From the NCBI GenBank assembly GCA_028281945.1, contig JANQIW010000172.1, forward strand, positions 1 through 64,000: a DNA stretch of 64,000 bases, given 5' to 3'. The translations under genes were made by a program, and so were the position numbers. Of this stretch, positions 19,404-28,946 are shown piece by piece (the first letter of the stretch is position 1; each line of letters begins with the position of its first letter). Origin of the DNA: Prochloraceae cyanobacterium PL24a_bin.78. Its GTDB lineage: Bacteria > Cyanobacteriota > Cyanobacteriia > Cyanobacteriales > JANQIW01. The notes under the pieces are model-generated. The model was not told where the DNA came from and ran no database searches. It was given only the letters and a program-made list of their open reading frames with translations.

Positions 19404-20003
19404 ATGACGCAAATTAATGATCGAACTATAAAAATTCAAGGAGCAAAGATTCATTATAAAGAGGTTTTGGAGACAGCACCAAAGACAATTTTATTTTTAC
19501 ATGGTGGAAATTTTAGCTCTCAAACTTGGCAAGATTTAGGCACATTAGATTTAATGGCCACATCAGGATACCATGTTGTTGCTGTTGATTTACCGGGATA
19601 TGGTGAATCTGAAATGTGTTCCCTTCCTCGTCATAAATTTTTATTAGAATTGATGGCAGCTTTGGATTTAAAATCCCCTGTAGTTATTTCTCCTTCTATG
19701 AGTGGTGGTTTTAGTTTGCCACTAGTTGCTCAAAATTTCTACAAATTAAGTGGTTTTGTGGCAGTTGCTCCGGTAGCTATTGGTCAATTTATTCAACAGT
19801 TGCAAGGAATTCCTTTGCCAACTCTGGCTATTTGGGGGAGTAATGATTCTATAGTGCCAGTTTCTCAGGCAGATTTACTCATAAAAGCTATGCCTAATGC
19901 TCGTAAGATGATTTTGGAAAATGCTGGTCATGCTTGTTATATGCGAGCAACTGAAGATTTTCATGAAAACCTGCTTCATTTTCTAGAAACTATTTTTAAC
20001 TAG
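19404..20003 (+). CDS. Alpha/beta-fold hydrolase
   Basis: The 199-residue protein is compact and lacks a large cap domain. The oxyanion strand ILFLHGG and the DLPGYGES motif are followed by the nucleophile elbow SMSGG, where the first Gly of GxSxG is Ser. The acid is probably Asp in GSNDSIVP and the base His in NAGHACY. It resembles CIB/CCG1-interacting-factor-B type hydrolases. It is 49 bp after the MotB-like gene and is probably the last gene of that operon. The substrate is unknown. Confidence 0.88.
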   Translation: MTQINDRTIKIQGAKIHYKEVLETAPKTILFLHGGNFSSQTWQDLGTLDLMATSGYHVVAVDLPGYGESEMCSLPRHKFLLELMAALDLKSPVVISPSMSGGFSLPLVAQNFYKLSGFVAVAPVAIGQFIQQLQGIPLPTLAIWGSNDSIVPVSQADLLIKAMPNARKMILENAGHACYMRATEDFHENLLHFLETIFN

Positions 20004-20160
20004 CACTTTTACTAGCCTATATTTCGGATTATTGTTAGCAATACAACTATTAATAATCCTAATGCTAGATAAGATAAAGTCTTTTTGTAGTTTGTATTCA
20101 TTAGTTTTTAATTCGATGATTTTGAATTGATTAGAAGAAATTTAATCATGGAAAAAATAA

Positions 20161-21678
20161 TTAATCTAGCTTTGATTCTATACTACTTATATCTTCAGAA
20201 TTCATTAAAGCTATGCCCATAATACTATCTCCACCTTTTGCTTTAGATAAACGCATTGCTAATGAAACTTCCCGTAATGTTTTAGCATATCCTATGGTAG
20301 CAGTTAATCCTGTTTTATCTTTATAGATTTTTTGTAGTTTATTAAGTAAGCTAACTTGATAACGAGCTTTGAAAAGAATATTATCACCTTCAGCAAAAAT
20401 TACACTACTATGATCTTTTGTTTCTTTATAGATAAGTTTTCTTAATTCTTCAATGGTTTTATATATATTTTGGCTTCTTTGTCTCACTATTTCTTCACTA
20501 GATTGCTTAAATCCTATATCTAAATAATCACCAGTAGAATCACCATCAAATCCAAAGTAAAAAATTGTTTTATCTTCTTCATGAGGAGTGTCAAGCTCTT
20601 TAACTTTAATAATTTCACCATTTCGATTTCGGAAAGCATTTATTGCTTTAGTTGTAAATTGTAAAAATGCAAATGCTAATTGAGAAGATAAGCGAGATTG
20701 AATATCTAATATTTCTTTAGAATAATTATTTTTTTTTGAAGGATGAGCCATCTCATTTCTTACTGAAGTAATTAATTTCGTAAGAAATCCTAATGTTTCT
20801 GCATTAATAAAATATTTTGGATGTCTAGAAAAAAATTGGTGAATCTGATCTAATTTAGGTCCAAGGGTTAAATTCTCCCAAGATTTGTTTTGATTTGAGA
20901 TCAAAGTTAAAACAATATTTGCAACTTCTTCAATGCCAGCACAAGAAGCAAAAATCGAATGACGATAACTATAAGATTCCTCAGTAGCTTCACCAATCAA
21001 ACGAGAATGAACTCCGGATAAAAGTGATTCTCGAAGATGTTCAAAATCAAAATCATTAGGTGATAAAGGTTTCAAACTTTTAATAAGTTCATCAATTATT
21101 GAATGATAACGTAGAATTTCTACATAATTGAATTTGCCAAAAAAATCAAATTCTCTTATTGGTGGGAACTTGCGATATTCTATCTTTAGATTACATTTTT
21201 TTAACTGATGGTAAAATAAATTACGTTGTTTATTGTCTGTAAAAGAGATTTCTAATGAATATACATTTTTTATATCTAGTACATAGGCAAAAACAGCTAA
21301 TATAGATTTGAGTGCTGAAATACCACTGGTTACATCAATATAGTATTGTGCATTGTCTAAAGGATTAACAATTGTTCGTAATTGCTCTGCAAGATCTTCA
21401 AATCTATCACTATTGGAATCTTCTATCTTTGTTACATGGTGTACTAAAGTAGTTGAAGAAATCTTATAATAATTTAAAGCTTCTTGCCAAGATGTTGAAG
21501 TGCTTAAAGCGTGTAATGATTCTTCAGTATGAAAAATATGTACTTGACGAAAAGTTAAATCTTCTTTTTTGCTATCCTCTTGAGCTTGAATAGTAGCTCT
21601 AATAATAGCATTTATCATTGTAGGAACATTTTTACTTCCGGGTAAAATCAACTTAAAATATTCTCGATCAAATTTCAT
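20161..21678 (-). CDS. CARF-like - HEPN - minimal CRISPR polymerase (mCpol) fusion protein
   Basis: The protein has 505 residues, and I read three parts. Residues 1-165 are Rossmann-like with FKLILPGSKN at strand 1 and YYIDVTSGISALKSI (112-126), close to the D-x-TGG-x-K motif of CARF domains that bind cyclic oligonucleotides. Residues about 185-350 are helical and contain SVRNEMAH with R307-N-x3-H312, the R-x4-H signature of HEPN RNases. Residues about 370-492 form a palm domain: YFGFDGDSTGDYLD (D378, D380), FAEGDN (430-433, replacing GGDD), TIGYAKT and AKGGDS, as in Cas10/GGDEF-type mCpol nucleotide cyclases. AAGG precedes the ATG. It is convergent with the hydrolase and divergent from dndC. 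A self-regulated signalling RNase is inferred. Confidence 0.72.
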   Translation of the reverse strand: MKFDREYFKLILPGSKNVPTMINAIIRATIQAQEDSKKEDLTFRQVHIFHTEESLHALSTSTSWQEALNYYKISSTTLVHHVTKIEDSNSDRFEDLAEQLRTIVNPLDNAQYYIDVTSGISALKSILAVFAYVLDIKNVYSLEISFTDNKQRNLFYHQLKKCNLKIEYRKFPPIREFDFFGKFNYVEILRYHSIIDELIKSLKPLSPNDFDFEHLRESLLSGVHSRLIGEATEESYSYRHSIFASCAGIEEVANIVLTLISNQNKSWENLTLGPKLDQIHQFFSRHPKYFINAETLGFLTKLITSVRNEMAHPSKKNNYSKEILDIQSRLSSQLAFAFLQFTTKAINAFRNRNGEIIKVKELDTPHEEDKTIFYFGFDGDSTGDYLDIGFKQSSEEIVRQRSQNIYKTIEELRKLIYKETKDHSSVIFAEGDNILFKARYQVSLLNKLQKIYKDKTGLTATIGYAKTLREVSLAMRLSKAKGGDSIMGIALMNSEDISSIESKLD

Positions 21679-22084
21679 TTCTACCTTTTTATCTACTCAT
21701 TATGTTTTTTACTAGACTCAATCAATTCTTTAAGTCTATAACTAGTTAAAATTCTCTGTCTAATACAATTATCCTAGTTTATTAGAAACTATTTAGTTTA
21801 GTAATTACTGCTTTAAATTTATCAAAACTACAGCAACATTAAATGTTAAATTTATCTAGTAAAAATATTTAGTAAAAAATTAATTCTAGACAGTATCTTT
21901 TTCGAGAATCTTTGCTAAAATAAAATTCTGCCACAAATTCCCACGTGATTACTCCAGTACCTATGAAAGTTATTATCTTAATTAAAAAGATTTAAACAAG
22001 ATAAATAATTATTTAATTTCTATATAAAACTAGTATTAATACTATAAAAAAACTAAAAATAATAAAATATTAGGAGAAAAAAAC
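21679..22084. promoter_or_regulatory. Divergent promoter region between the mCpol gene and dndC
   Basis: This 406-bp A/T-rich stretch holds no open frame of note. It must contain the promoters of both divergent genes. AGGAG lies eight bases before the dndC ATG. No convincing operator palindrome, tRNA or MITE copy was seen. Confidence 0.5.
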
Positions 22085-23626
22085 ATGATAGGAAAGCAAA
22101 TATCCATATTCCCACCTCGCACAGTAGAAGAATTAGTAGAAGATATAGCCAAACTCAACCTAGAAATTCAAGAATTATACTGTGAAAATGATATCCCTTG
22201 GGTGATAGGGTATTCTGGAGGAAAAGATAGTACCGCAGTTTTACAACTGATTTGGAATGCTATTAAGCAGCTTCCTGAAGAAAAACGCCAAAAAAAGATT
22301 TATGTGCTAACTACCGATACAAGAGTGGAAAATCCTATTGTAGCAGCTTGGGTGAGTAAATCTATAGCTCAAATAAATAAAGCAGCAGCAGAACAAACCA
22401 TGCCCATGGAAGCACATTTAATCTATCCAGAAACTAAGGAAAGCTTTTGGACGTGCCTAATTGGCAAAGGTTATCCCGCCCCCAGGAGAGGATTTCGCTG
22501 GTGTACAGATAGAATGAAAATAAATCCCGCCAATGCCTTTATTAGGGAAAGAATTAAAATACATGGGGAAACAATTATCGCATTAGGGATTCGTAAGGCT
22601 GAAAGTACTGCTAGGGCACAACGGATGGAAAAGCACCAAAAAGGGAGATGGCGTGAAAGACTTAGCGTAAATTCCCGCTTACCAAATTCATTAATATATA
22701 GTGTAATCGAAGACTGGCGTACTGATGAAGTTTGGATGTATCTCTTGCAATGGGAAAATCCTTGGGGATACACTAACAAAGAGTTATTGAATATGTATCA
22801 AGGTGCTACAGCAGATAACGAATGCCCTTTAGTCATTGATACTTCTACCCCAAGTTGTGGGGATTCACGTTTTGGCTGTTGGGTTTGCACAATGGTTAGT
22901 AAGGATAAATCCATGGAAGCCATGATTCAAAATGACGATGAAAAAGACTGGTTACAGCCTTTATTGGATATTCGCAATGAATTAGATATAGAAAACGATC
23001 GAGATCGTAGAGATTTCCGTCGAATCTATGGAACAGTAGATTTATTTGAAAAAAATGTAGATGGAAAAACTACTATTGAAAATATTCCAGGTCCTTATAC
23101 TAAATATTGGCGAGAATATTGGTTAAGAAAAGTATTGGAAGCACAAGTGAAAGTTCGTCAAACTGCACCGGAAGAAATGAGGGATATTACTTTAATTACC
23201 CATGAAGAATTAAGCGAAATTAGAAGTATTTGGTTAGAACAAAAACACGAATTTGATGATAGTTTGCCTCGTATTTATAAAGAAGTAACGGGAGAAGAAT
23301 TTATTGATATTCGCGTCGGTGCCGGTAATAATCTTTTAGGTAGTGACGAATGGGATATATTAGAAGAAATTTGTGACGAAGATACTATGCTGTTAGAATT
23401 GATGGCTAAACTGTTAGATACTGAGCGTCAATATTATACAAAATCTCGCAGAATTGGTATCTATGATGCCCTAGAAAAATGTTTTGAAACAAGCTCTCGA
23501 TCGAAGGAAGAAGCCTTAGAAAATGCCCGTCTCAAAAGAGATTTAAAAAATGCTGTAAGTGAAGGAGATGCTGGTAAAGTAAAACAATTAACTTGGGGAA
23601 ATATTAAATTTCCAAAAGAAAATTAG
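22085..23626 (+). CDS. dndC: DNA phosphorothioation sulfurtransferase DndC
   Basis: The protein has 513 residues. It belongs to the PAPS-reductase/ATP-pyrophosphatase fold, with the PP-loop SGGKDST at 44-50. Conserved cysteines C140 (RWCTDR) and C247, C258, C265 and C268 (SCGDSRFGCWVC) fit the Fe-S-binding residues expected of DndC. It activates the DNA backbone for oxygen-to-sulfur exchange together with DndD and DndE. AGGAG precedes the start. It is first in a dndC-D-E run. No dndA or dndB is nearby, so a housekeeping cysteine desulfurase would have to supply sulfur (known in other hosts). Confidence 0.96.
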   Translation: MIGKQISIFPPRTVEELVEDIAKLNLEIQELYCENDIPWVIGYSGGKDSTAVLQLIWNAIKQLPEEKRQKKIYVLTTDTRVENPIVAAWVSKSIAQINKAAAEQTMPMEAHLIYPETKESFWTCLIGKGYPAPRRGFRWCTDRMKINPANAFIRERIKIHGETIIALGIRKAESTARAQRMEKHQKGRWRERLSVNSRLPNSLIYSVIEDWRTDEVWMYLLQWENPWGYTNKELLNMYQGATADNECPLVIDTSTPSCGDSRFGCWVCTMVSKDKSMEAMIQNDDEKDWLQPLLDIRNELDIENDRDRRDFRRIYGTVDLFEKNVDGKTTIENIPGPYTKYWREYWLRKVLEAQVKVRQTAPEEMRDITLITHEELSEIRSIWLEQKHEFDDSLPRIYKEVTGEEFIDIRVGAGNNLLGSDEWDILEEICDEDTMLLELMAKLLDTERQYYTKSRRIGIYDALEKCFETSSRSKEEALENARLKRDLKNAVSEGDAGKVKQLTWGNIKFPKEN

Positions 23627-23631
23627 TATCA

Positions 23632-23692
23632 ACAAAATTACTGTAAAAAAACTGTAAAACAAATTAGTGTAAAACAAAATTAGTGTAAAGAA
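23632..23692 (+). repeat. Imperfect tandem repeats between dndC and dndD
   Basis: Three to four imperfect copies of acaaaattagtgtaaa-like units lie in the 128-bp spacer between dndC and dndD. They could be slippage products. They enlarge the spacer and may separate translation of the two genes, but no hairpin terminator is seen. Confidence 0.7.
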
Positions 23693-23754
23693 ATTATCAA
23701 TTTTCCATTGGTATCATATCATAATCAAAGTAATAATTAATATTTCAAAACCAG

Positions 23755-25743
23755 ATGATTTTTCTTGAATTAGTATTGCAAAATTTTGGACCATATTATG
23801 GCAGACATATTGTTAATCTTAATCCCGAAATAGATAGTAACTTTCGCCCAATTATTCTTTTTGGCGGTATGAATGGTGGGGGAAAAACTACTTTAATAGA
23901 TGCTATTCGTCTGAGTCTTTATGGCCATAGGGCACAATGTTCAACTCGTGGGAATTTAAGCTACAGTCAATTTCTTCTACAATCTATTAATAATCAAACA
24001 AAACCTGATGAAATTACCTCTATAGAATTAGCTTTTAAACATATTAGAAATAACCAAAATATTGAATATAGAATTACTCGCCAATGGAGTAAAAATCAAA
24101 AAGATGTTAAAGATAAATTGAAAGTTACTGAAGATAATAGTATCGATTGGGTAGATAATAATATTAATAATACTTGGGATGAATATATTGAAAGTATTTT
24201 ACCAATTGGTATTTCTAATCTTTTCCTTTTTGATGGTGAAGAAGTTAAAGAATTAGCTGAACAAGATACTCTTACTCAATCTGTAATAGAAGCAATTAAG
24301 TCTTTATTAGGTTTAGAATTGACAGAAATATTATCAAGTGATTTGGATGTTTTAGCTAATCGCAAACGCAAAGCCATAGCCACTAATTCTCAGTTAGCTA
24401 AATTGGAAGAAATTGAAGCAATTATTGCTAAGTTAAATAAAGAAAAACAAAAGGCTGAAAAACAATTAAATACCCTATCAAAAGATAAGAAAAAAGCAGA
24501 TAAACATCGTGATAAAGTTCGGGAAAAGTTTAAATCGGAAGGAAGTAAAATTGCTAAAGCTAAATCAGAATTAGAGAATAAATTAGAAACTTTAAAAAAT
24601 TCCACTTCATCAATAAATGAAGAATTCCAAACTTTAGCTGCTGGTTTTTTGCCCTTAGCTTTAATTTCTCCTCTCTTAAAACAAGCCGAAATTCAAGGGG
24701 TAGAAGAATTAAAATGTCAGCAAGCAAAAATGGCTCTTAATATTATGCAATCTCGCGATCGCAGATTACTAAATTATCTAAGCAAAATCTCTTTAAATCC
24801 AGAAAAAATCAATAAAATCGAGTATTTTTTGGAGCAAGAAAATCAAGAATTAACTCAAAAAGCATCCCAACAATCTCTATGGTTAGGAATAGATAGTCAA
24901 ACCTTAAATCAGTTTAGAAATATACTTAATAATCAACTCCCAAAAAAGCAAGAAATAGTTCAAGAAAAACTTCAAGAAGTACAAAAAATAGAAGAAAATA
25001 TCCAATTCACTATGGATGAAATAGCGGTAGCAGATTCACCAGAAGAATATAATAAATTAGAAGAAGAATTTAATCATGCCACCCAAGAATCTATTAAATT
25101 AGAAAAGTCTTATCTAGAAGCAAAAAAAGAATTAGAAGCAATTAATCGGCAATTAATAGAATCTAAAAAAGAATTAGAAAGCTATAGCAAAGAAGCAATT
25201 GATCGACAAAATGACCAACATATTATTAATTCCATCGATAAAGTAAAAAGCAAACTAAAAGAATTCAAACATAAATTAGCTCTCAAAAAAATTAGTAAAT
25301 TAGAAAAAAGTGTCACCCAAAAATTTAGATATTTACTCCACAAATCCGATTTAGTCAATCGAGTAGAAATAGATACTAATAATTTCAAAATATCAATTTA
25401 CGATTCTAATACTACAGAAATCCCAAAACATCGACTTTCAGCAGGAGAAAAACAACTACTTGCCATCGCGCTTTTATGGGGATTAGCAGAAGTATCAGAT
25501 TGCAATTTACCTATCACCATAGATACACCATTAGGAAGATTAGATTCCTCCCATCGAAACAATTTAATCGAGCGTTATTTTCCCCAAGCTTCCCACCAAG
25601 TTATCTTACTTTCTACTGATACTGAAATCGAAAAAACTGAAATAGAAAAGTTAAGAAAACAAGAAACAATTGCCAGAGAATATCTGCTAAAATACGATGG
25701 CAAAAAAAGTCAAACAACTATTGTTCCCGGTTATTTTTGGTAA
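23755..25743 (+). CDS. dndD: DNA phosphorothioation SMC-like ATPase DndD
   Basis: The protein has 662 residues. The N-terminal ABC/SMC head has FGGMNGGGKTTLIDA (Walker A about 38-50). A long coiled coil (about 215-540) is interrupted by a hinge-like segment. The C-terminal head has the signature LSAGEKQLLAIAL and a Walker B region ITIDTPLGRLD. DndD couples ATP hydrolysis to DNA nicking or access during phosphorothioate insertion. The ATG start is supported by family-typical MIFLELVLQNFGPY. A single GCGATCGC (HIP1) octamer is at 24755-24762. Confidence 0.96.
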   Translation: MIFLELVLQNFGPYYGRHIVNLNPEIDSNFRPIILFGGMNGGGKTTLIDAIRLSLYGHRAQCSTRGNLSYSQFLLQSINNQTKPDEITSIELAFKHIRNNQNIEYRITRQWSKNQKDVKDKLKVTEDNSIDWVDNNINNTWDEYIESILPIGISNLFLFDGEEVKELAEQDTLTQSVIEAIKSLLGLELTEILSSDLDVLANRKRKAIATNSQLAKLEEIEAIIAKLNKEKQKAEKQLNTLSKDKKKADKHRDKVREKFKSEGSKIAKAKSELENKLETLKNSTSSINEEFQTLAAGFLPLALISPLLKQAEIQGVEELKCQQAKMALNIMQSRDRRLLNYLSKISLNPEKINKIEYFLEQENQELTQKASQQSLWLGIDSQTLNQFRNILNNQLPKKQEIVQEKLQEVQKIEENIQFTMDEIAVADSPEEYNKLEEEFNHATQESIKLEKSYLEAKKELEAINRQLIESKKELESYSKEAIDRQNDQHIINSIDKVKSKLKEFKHKLALKKISKLEKSVTQKFRYLLHKSDLVNRVEIDTNNFKISIYDSNTTEIPKHRLSAGEKQLLAIALLWGLAEVSDCNLPITIDTPLGRLDSSHRNNLIERYFPQASHQVILLSTDTEIEKTEIEKLRKQETIAREYLLKYDGKKSQTTIVPGYFW

Positions 25744-25790
25744 TCAAAAAGATACTAACTATCAAAAAAATAGAACTAAAAAATACAATT

Positions 25791-26213
25791 ATGGAAGCAC
25801 CACTCGATCGAATTAGAATCTCACAAAAAGCAAAAGATCAACTTATCAGACTCAAACGTTATACTAAAATAGAACAATGGAATATACTTTGTCGATGGGC
25901 ATTTTGCCTCTCATTAGCAGATGAAAGCAAAACATCTCACACACCAATTCAAGAATATAGTAACGTAGAAATGAGTTGGCGAATTTTTGGAGGAGAATTA
26001 TCAGACATACTAATAATTGCCTTAAAACAAAGATGTCATAATGATGGTTTAGAGACAGACAAAGAAACCCTAGCTAATCAATTTAGGATTCATTTACACC
26101 GAGGAATTGGCTATTTAGCAGGAAATCCCAACATCAAAAAAATTGAAGATTTAATAGCAATAAACTTTCAAGAATTAGACACTTTAACTAATGACGAGAT
26201 TGAAAACGAGTAA
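25791..26213 (+). CDS. dndE: DNA phosphorothioation protein DndE
   Basis: The protein has 140 residues from the ATG at 25791 (MEAPLDRIRISQKAK). A TTG at 25737 overlapping dndD is in frame but gives non-family residues. The sequence shows the DndE pattern of basic N-terminal helices, LCRWAFCLSLAD, and a C-terminal HRGIGYLAGNPNI motif. DndE forms an oligomer that binds nicked DNA in the modification complex. The 3' end overlaps the convergent DUF2062 gene by 26 bp, so no restriction genes (dndFGH) follow. Confidence 0.94.
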   Translation: MEAPLDRIRISQKAKDQLIRLKRYTKIEQWNILCRWAFCLSLADESKTSHTPIQEYSNVEMSWRIFGGELSDILIIALKQRCHNDGLETDKETLANQFRIHLHRGIGYLAGNPNIKKIEDLIAINFQELDTLTNDEIENE

Positions 26214-26751
26214 TCAAATATTTAGACAAAAAATAAGTCACAAAACCAGCCAAAAGTCCCATAAAAATAGAACCAATAAATAAAGTAATTACAAAGATAA
26301 AACCTAACTCCATCATTTTAGACCAAGATTGCCAATTAAGTTGAAAATCTAAATCAGAAAGAGGTAATTCAGTGCCTTTTAAAAACAGCTTACCCACTTT
26401 AAAATTAAACCAATAAATGGGAACATAAGTAAGAGGATTACTAATCCAAGTAGCAGCAAAAGCAGCAAATTTATTACCTTTAAGATAAACGGCAAAAACC
26501 AAAGCTAAAATCATTTGCAATCCAAATAAAGGGATAAATCCAGAAAACACTCCAACTGCTAAACCCCTAGCAATAACTGGAGGTGTTTCTCGCAATCTCA
26601 ATAAGCGAATCAAAAAATAACGAACTTGTCTTATTAACCAAAACCTTTTAGCTTTTCTAGAAATTCTAGAAGTAGAAGAAGTATGTTTTTTACTTTTATC
26701 TAGCACTGTTGTAGAATGATAAAATTGACAATTTTGAGAATTTTTAACCAT
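26188..26751 (-). CDS. DUF2062 membrane protein
   Basis: The protein has 187 residues. After a basic cytoplasmic N-terminus (RISRKAKRFW) it has three hydrophobic segments: about 61-90 (GLAVGVFSGFIPLFGLQ), 95-118 and 150-178. TPPVIARGLAVGVFSGFIPLFG and ISNPLTYVPIY are hallmarks of DUF2062. The function is unknown; the family is common in cyanobacteria. It converges on dndE and sits back to back with mnmE. Confidence 0.9.
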   Translation of the reverse strand: MVKNSQNCQFYHSTTVLDKSKKHTSSTSRISRKAKRFWLIRQVRYFLIRLLRLRETPPVIARGLAVGVFSGFIPLFGLQMILALVFAVYLKGNKFAAFAATWISNPLTYVPIYWFNFKVGKLFLKGTELPLSDLDFQLNWQSWSKMMELGFIFVITLFIGSIFMGLLAGFVTYFLSKYLITRFQSRH

Positions 26752-27017
26752 TATAAAAATATTTATTAAACTTTATCTTATTAACCTCACCCTATATAAT
26801 ATCATTTATTTTTTAAATTGGAAAACAAGATAAGCATAGATAATTCATTGATTAAGATAATTGACTTTAACAAAAAGCTCTTATTCTGGGATTTTAAACC
26901 ATAATTATTGATAAATAAATCAACCCAAACTACTATCAATATTAATCAAGATTTAACTTAGCTTTAAAAATAAATTAATTAGATATTAATTAAATATTAA
27001 TCAACCAAAATAACTAG

Positions 27018-28400
27018 ATGGCCAAACCAATTTTCCAACAAGAAACCATAGCCGCAATAGCCAGTGCCGTTGTGCCCCAACAAGGTAGTATTGGTGTAGT
27101 AAGATTATCAGGGGTAAAAGCCATGGAAATCGCCAAAACCCTATTTCATCCCCCCGGAAAACAACCATGGCAAACTCATCGCATTCTCTATGGCTATATC
27201 CAACATCCTCAAACTCAACAACTGGTAGATGAAGCATTGTTACTGATTATGCTTTCCCCTCGCTCTTATACCCGTGAAGATGTGGTGGAATTTCACTGTC
27301 ATGGCGGAATTATTCCTGTACAAGAAGTGCTACAGCTATGTTTAGAATGTGGTGCAAGGTTAGCCAAACCAGGGGAATTTACCTTGAGAGCGTTTCTTAA
27401 TGGTCGCATAGATTTAACCCAAGCAGAAAGCATTACGGATTTGGTAGGTGCGAAATCTTCTCAGGCTTCTGCTATGGCTTTAGCGGGAATTAGTGGGAAA
27501 CTGGCTCAACCAATTCGTGAATTGAGGACTACTTGTTTAGATATTTTAGCTGAGGTGGAAGCGAGAATCGATTTTGAAGATGATTTACCTCCTTTAGACG
27601 AATTAGAAATCCAAAAAAATCTAGAGTTAGTATTAGCAAAAGTTCGAGATATTTTATTAACAAAAGACCGAGGGGAATTACTTCGTAGTGGTTTAAAAAT
27701 TGCCATTGTTGGTCGTCCAAATGTGGGTAAATCTAGTTTATTAAATGCTTGGAGTAAATCCGATCGAGCCATTGTTACTGAACTTCCAGGCACGACTCGC
27801 GACTTGGTAGAATCCCAATTAGTAGTCAGAGGAATTCCTATCCAACTAATAGATACCGCAGGGATTAGAGACACAACTGATAGGGTAGAAAAAATCGGTG
27901 TTCAACGATCGCAAAAGGCAGCCAATCAAGCGGATTTAGTATTATTAACAATTGACGCTGAAACAGGTTGGAATGGCGAAGACGAAACCATATATCAACA
28001 AGTAAAAAATCGTCCTTTAATTTTAGTAATTAATAAAGTCGATCTCGCCTCACCAGAAGCAGTTAAATATCCTTTAGAAATCAAAAAAATAGTCACCACA
28101 GCAGCAATATCCCATCAAGGAATAGAAGAATTAGAAGAAGCAATCTTAGAATCAATAGAAACAGAAAATCTTCAAGCAGCCGACTTAGAAATTGCCATTA
28201 ATCAAAGACAATCTGCCGCTTTAATTCGTGCCAAAATAGCTTTAGAACAAGTACAAGAGACTATTAATAATCAATTACCATTAGATTTTTGGACCATAGA
28301 TTTAAGAAGTGCCATTTCTGCTTTAGGGGAAATCACAGGAGAAGAAATTACTGAATCAGTTTTAGATCGAATTTTTAGTAAATTTTGTATTGGGAAATAA
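27018..28400 (+). CDS. mnmE: tRNA uridine-5-carboxymethylaminomethyl modification GTPase MnmE
   Basis: The 460-residue protein is full length. The N-terminal folate-binding domain includes [20 protein letters not shown] domain is inserted in the helical region: G1 GRPNVGKSS (232-240), G3 DTAG, G4 NKVD. The terminal CIGK motif carries the catalytic Cys. With MnmG it modifies U34 of several tRNAs. It is monocistronic and starts with the conserved [10 protein letters not shown] region. Confidence 0.98.
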   Translation: MAKPIFQQETIAAIASAVVPQQGSIGVVRLSGVKAMEIAKTLFHPPGKQPWQTHRILYGYIQHPQTQQLVDEALLLIMLSPRSYTREDVVEFHCHGGIIPVQEVLQLCLECGARLAKPGEFTLRAFLNGRIDLTQAESITDLVGAKSSQASAMALAGISGKLAQPIRELRTTCLDILAEVEARIDFEDDLPPLDELEIQKNLELVLAKVRDILLTKDRGELLRSGLKIAIVGRPNVGKSSLLNAWSKSDRAIVTELPGTTRDLVESQLVVRGIPIQLIDTAGIRDTTDRVEKIGVQRSQKAANQADLVLLTIDAETGWNGEDETIYQQVKNRPLILVINKVDLASPEAVKYPLEIKKIVTTAAISHQGIEELEEAILESIETENLQAADLEIAINQRQSAALIRAKIALEQVQETINNQLPLDFWTIDLRSAISALGEITGEEITESVLDRIFSKFCIGK

Positions 28401-28482
28401 TCCAAATTTCTGAGGATTTATTAATAATTATTTATTGATTAATTTCAGAAGAATTATTAAAAATTGTTTGAAAAGGATAAGC

Positions 28483-28638
28483 TAATATGGTTTTATCCAT
28501 TAAGTATGACATACAATGGTTAGGGGGAGACAAGGGAGACAAGGGGGACAAGGAGGACAAGGAAGATGGGTTTTGGGTTTGGTATCAGTAGTCCAAGAAG
28601 AGCTTTAACTCTATCATGGTTTTTAAAATTTGGTATAA
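28483..28638 (-). mobile_element. MITE-like repeat copy at a truncated gene
   Basis: Read on the minus strand, this copy has the family end ATGATAGAGTTAAAG, a CT-rich centre (G-rich GGGGACAAGG units on the plus strand) and a far end ATGGATAAAACC. It matches the copy at 58.5 kb closely at both ends. It stops six bases from the stop codon of the truncated nuclease-like gene. Confidence 0.8.
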
Positions 28639-28643
28639 GAATA

Positions 28644-28946
28644 TTAATCGCAATATCCATTCAAACCAGATGAAGGCTCAATATTAAATTCTATCCCAGA
28701 AAAAAAACCGACTTTAGAATCAAAAATCCTTCTAATTTCTAATAAAATTGGCGCAATAATTAATTCCGATCGAGCTTTTTCAGTATTAATAGCATTAGCC
28801 AGAGGTAAATACTCATTCAAAGTAGTACTAAGGTATTGACTAGGTTGAATTTCCTCGATCTGAGTAAATAAAGATCGATCTTCATCAAAAGTTAAATTAA
28901 AACTACTTTTAAGCTTGGTCAAATTAGTAAATTCGCTGTATGACAT
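28644..28946 (-). pseudogene. Truncated PD-(D/E)XK-like gene, homologue of the 6.7-kb gene
   Basis: This 100-codon frame begins MSYSEFTNLTKL and aligns end to end with the first half of the 203-residue protein at 6727-7338, sharing EKARSEL, FFSGI and GLNG-x-CD. It stops exactly after the presumed active-site Asp and so lacks the E-x-K strand. A MITE-like element begins six bases downstream. Beyond the element the same strand reads AYPFQTIFNNSSEINQ and then a stop, which may be the residual C-terminus. It is probably non-functional. Confidence 0.75.

Noticed and set aside
17380-20003. Complete Zorya anti-phage system
   Set aside because: Only ZorA/ZorB-like proteins are present. The downstream gene is an alpha/beta hydrolase, and no ZorC/ZorD helicase or ZorE nuclease follows. 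RecQ at 7.6 kb is too distant and of the ordinary type.
25737-25790. TTG start for dndE overlapping dndD
   Set aside because: The added 18 residues are lysine/isoleucine-rich and unlike DndE. The ATG at 25791 gives the family N-terminus.
28510-28565. Possible CRISPR or minisatellite array in GGGGACAAGG-type repeats
   Set aside because: The units are about 9-10 bases with no spacers and lie inside a MITE-like element. The equivalent CT-rich core occurs in the other copies.
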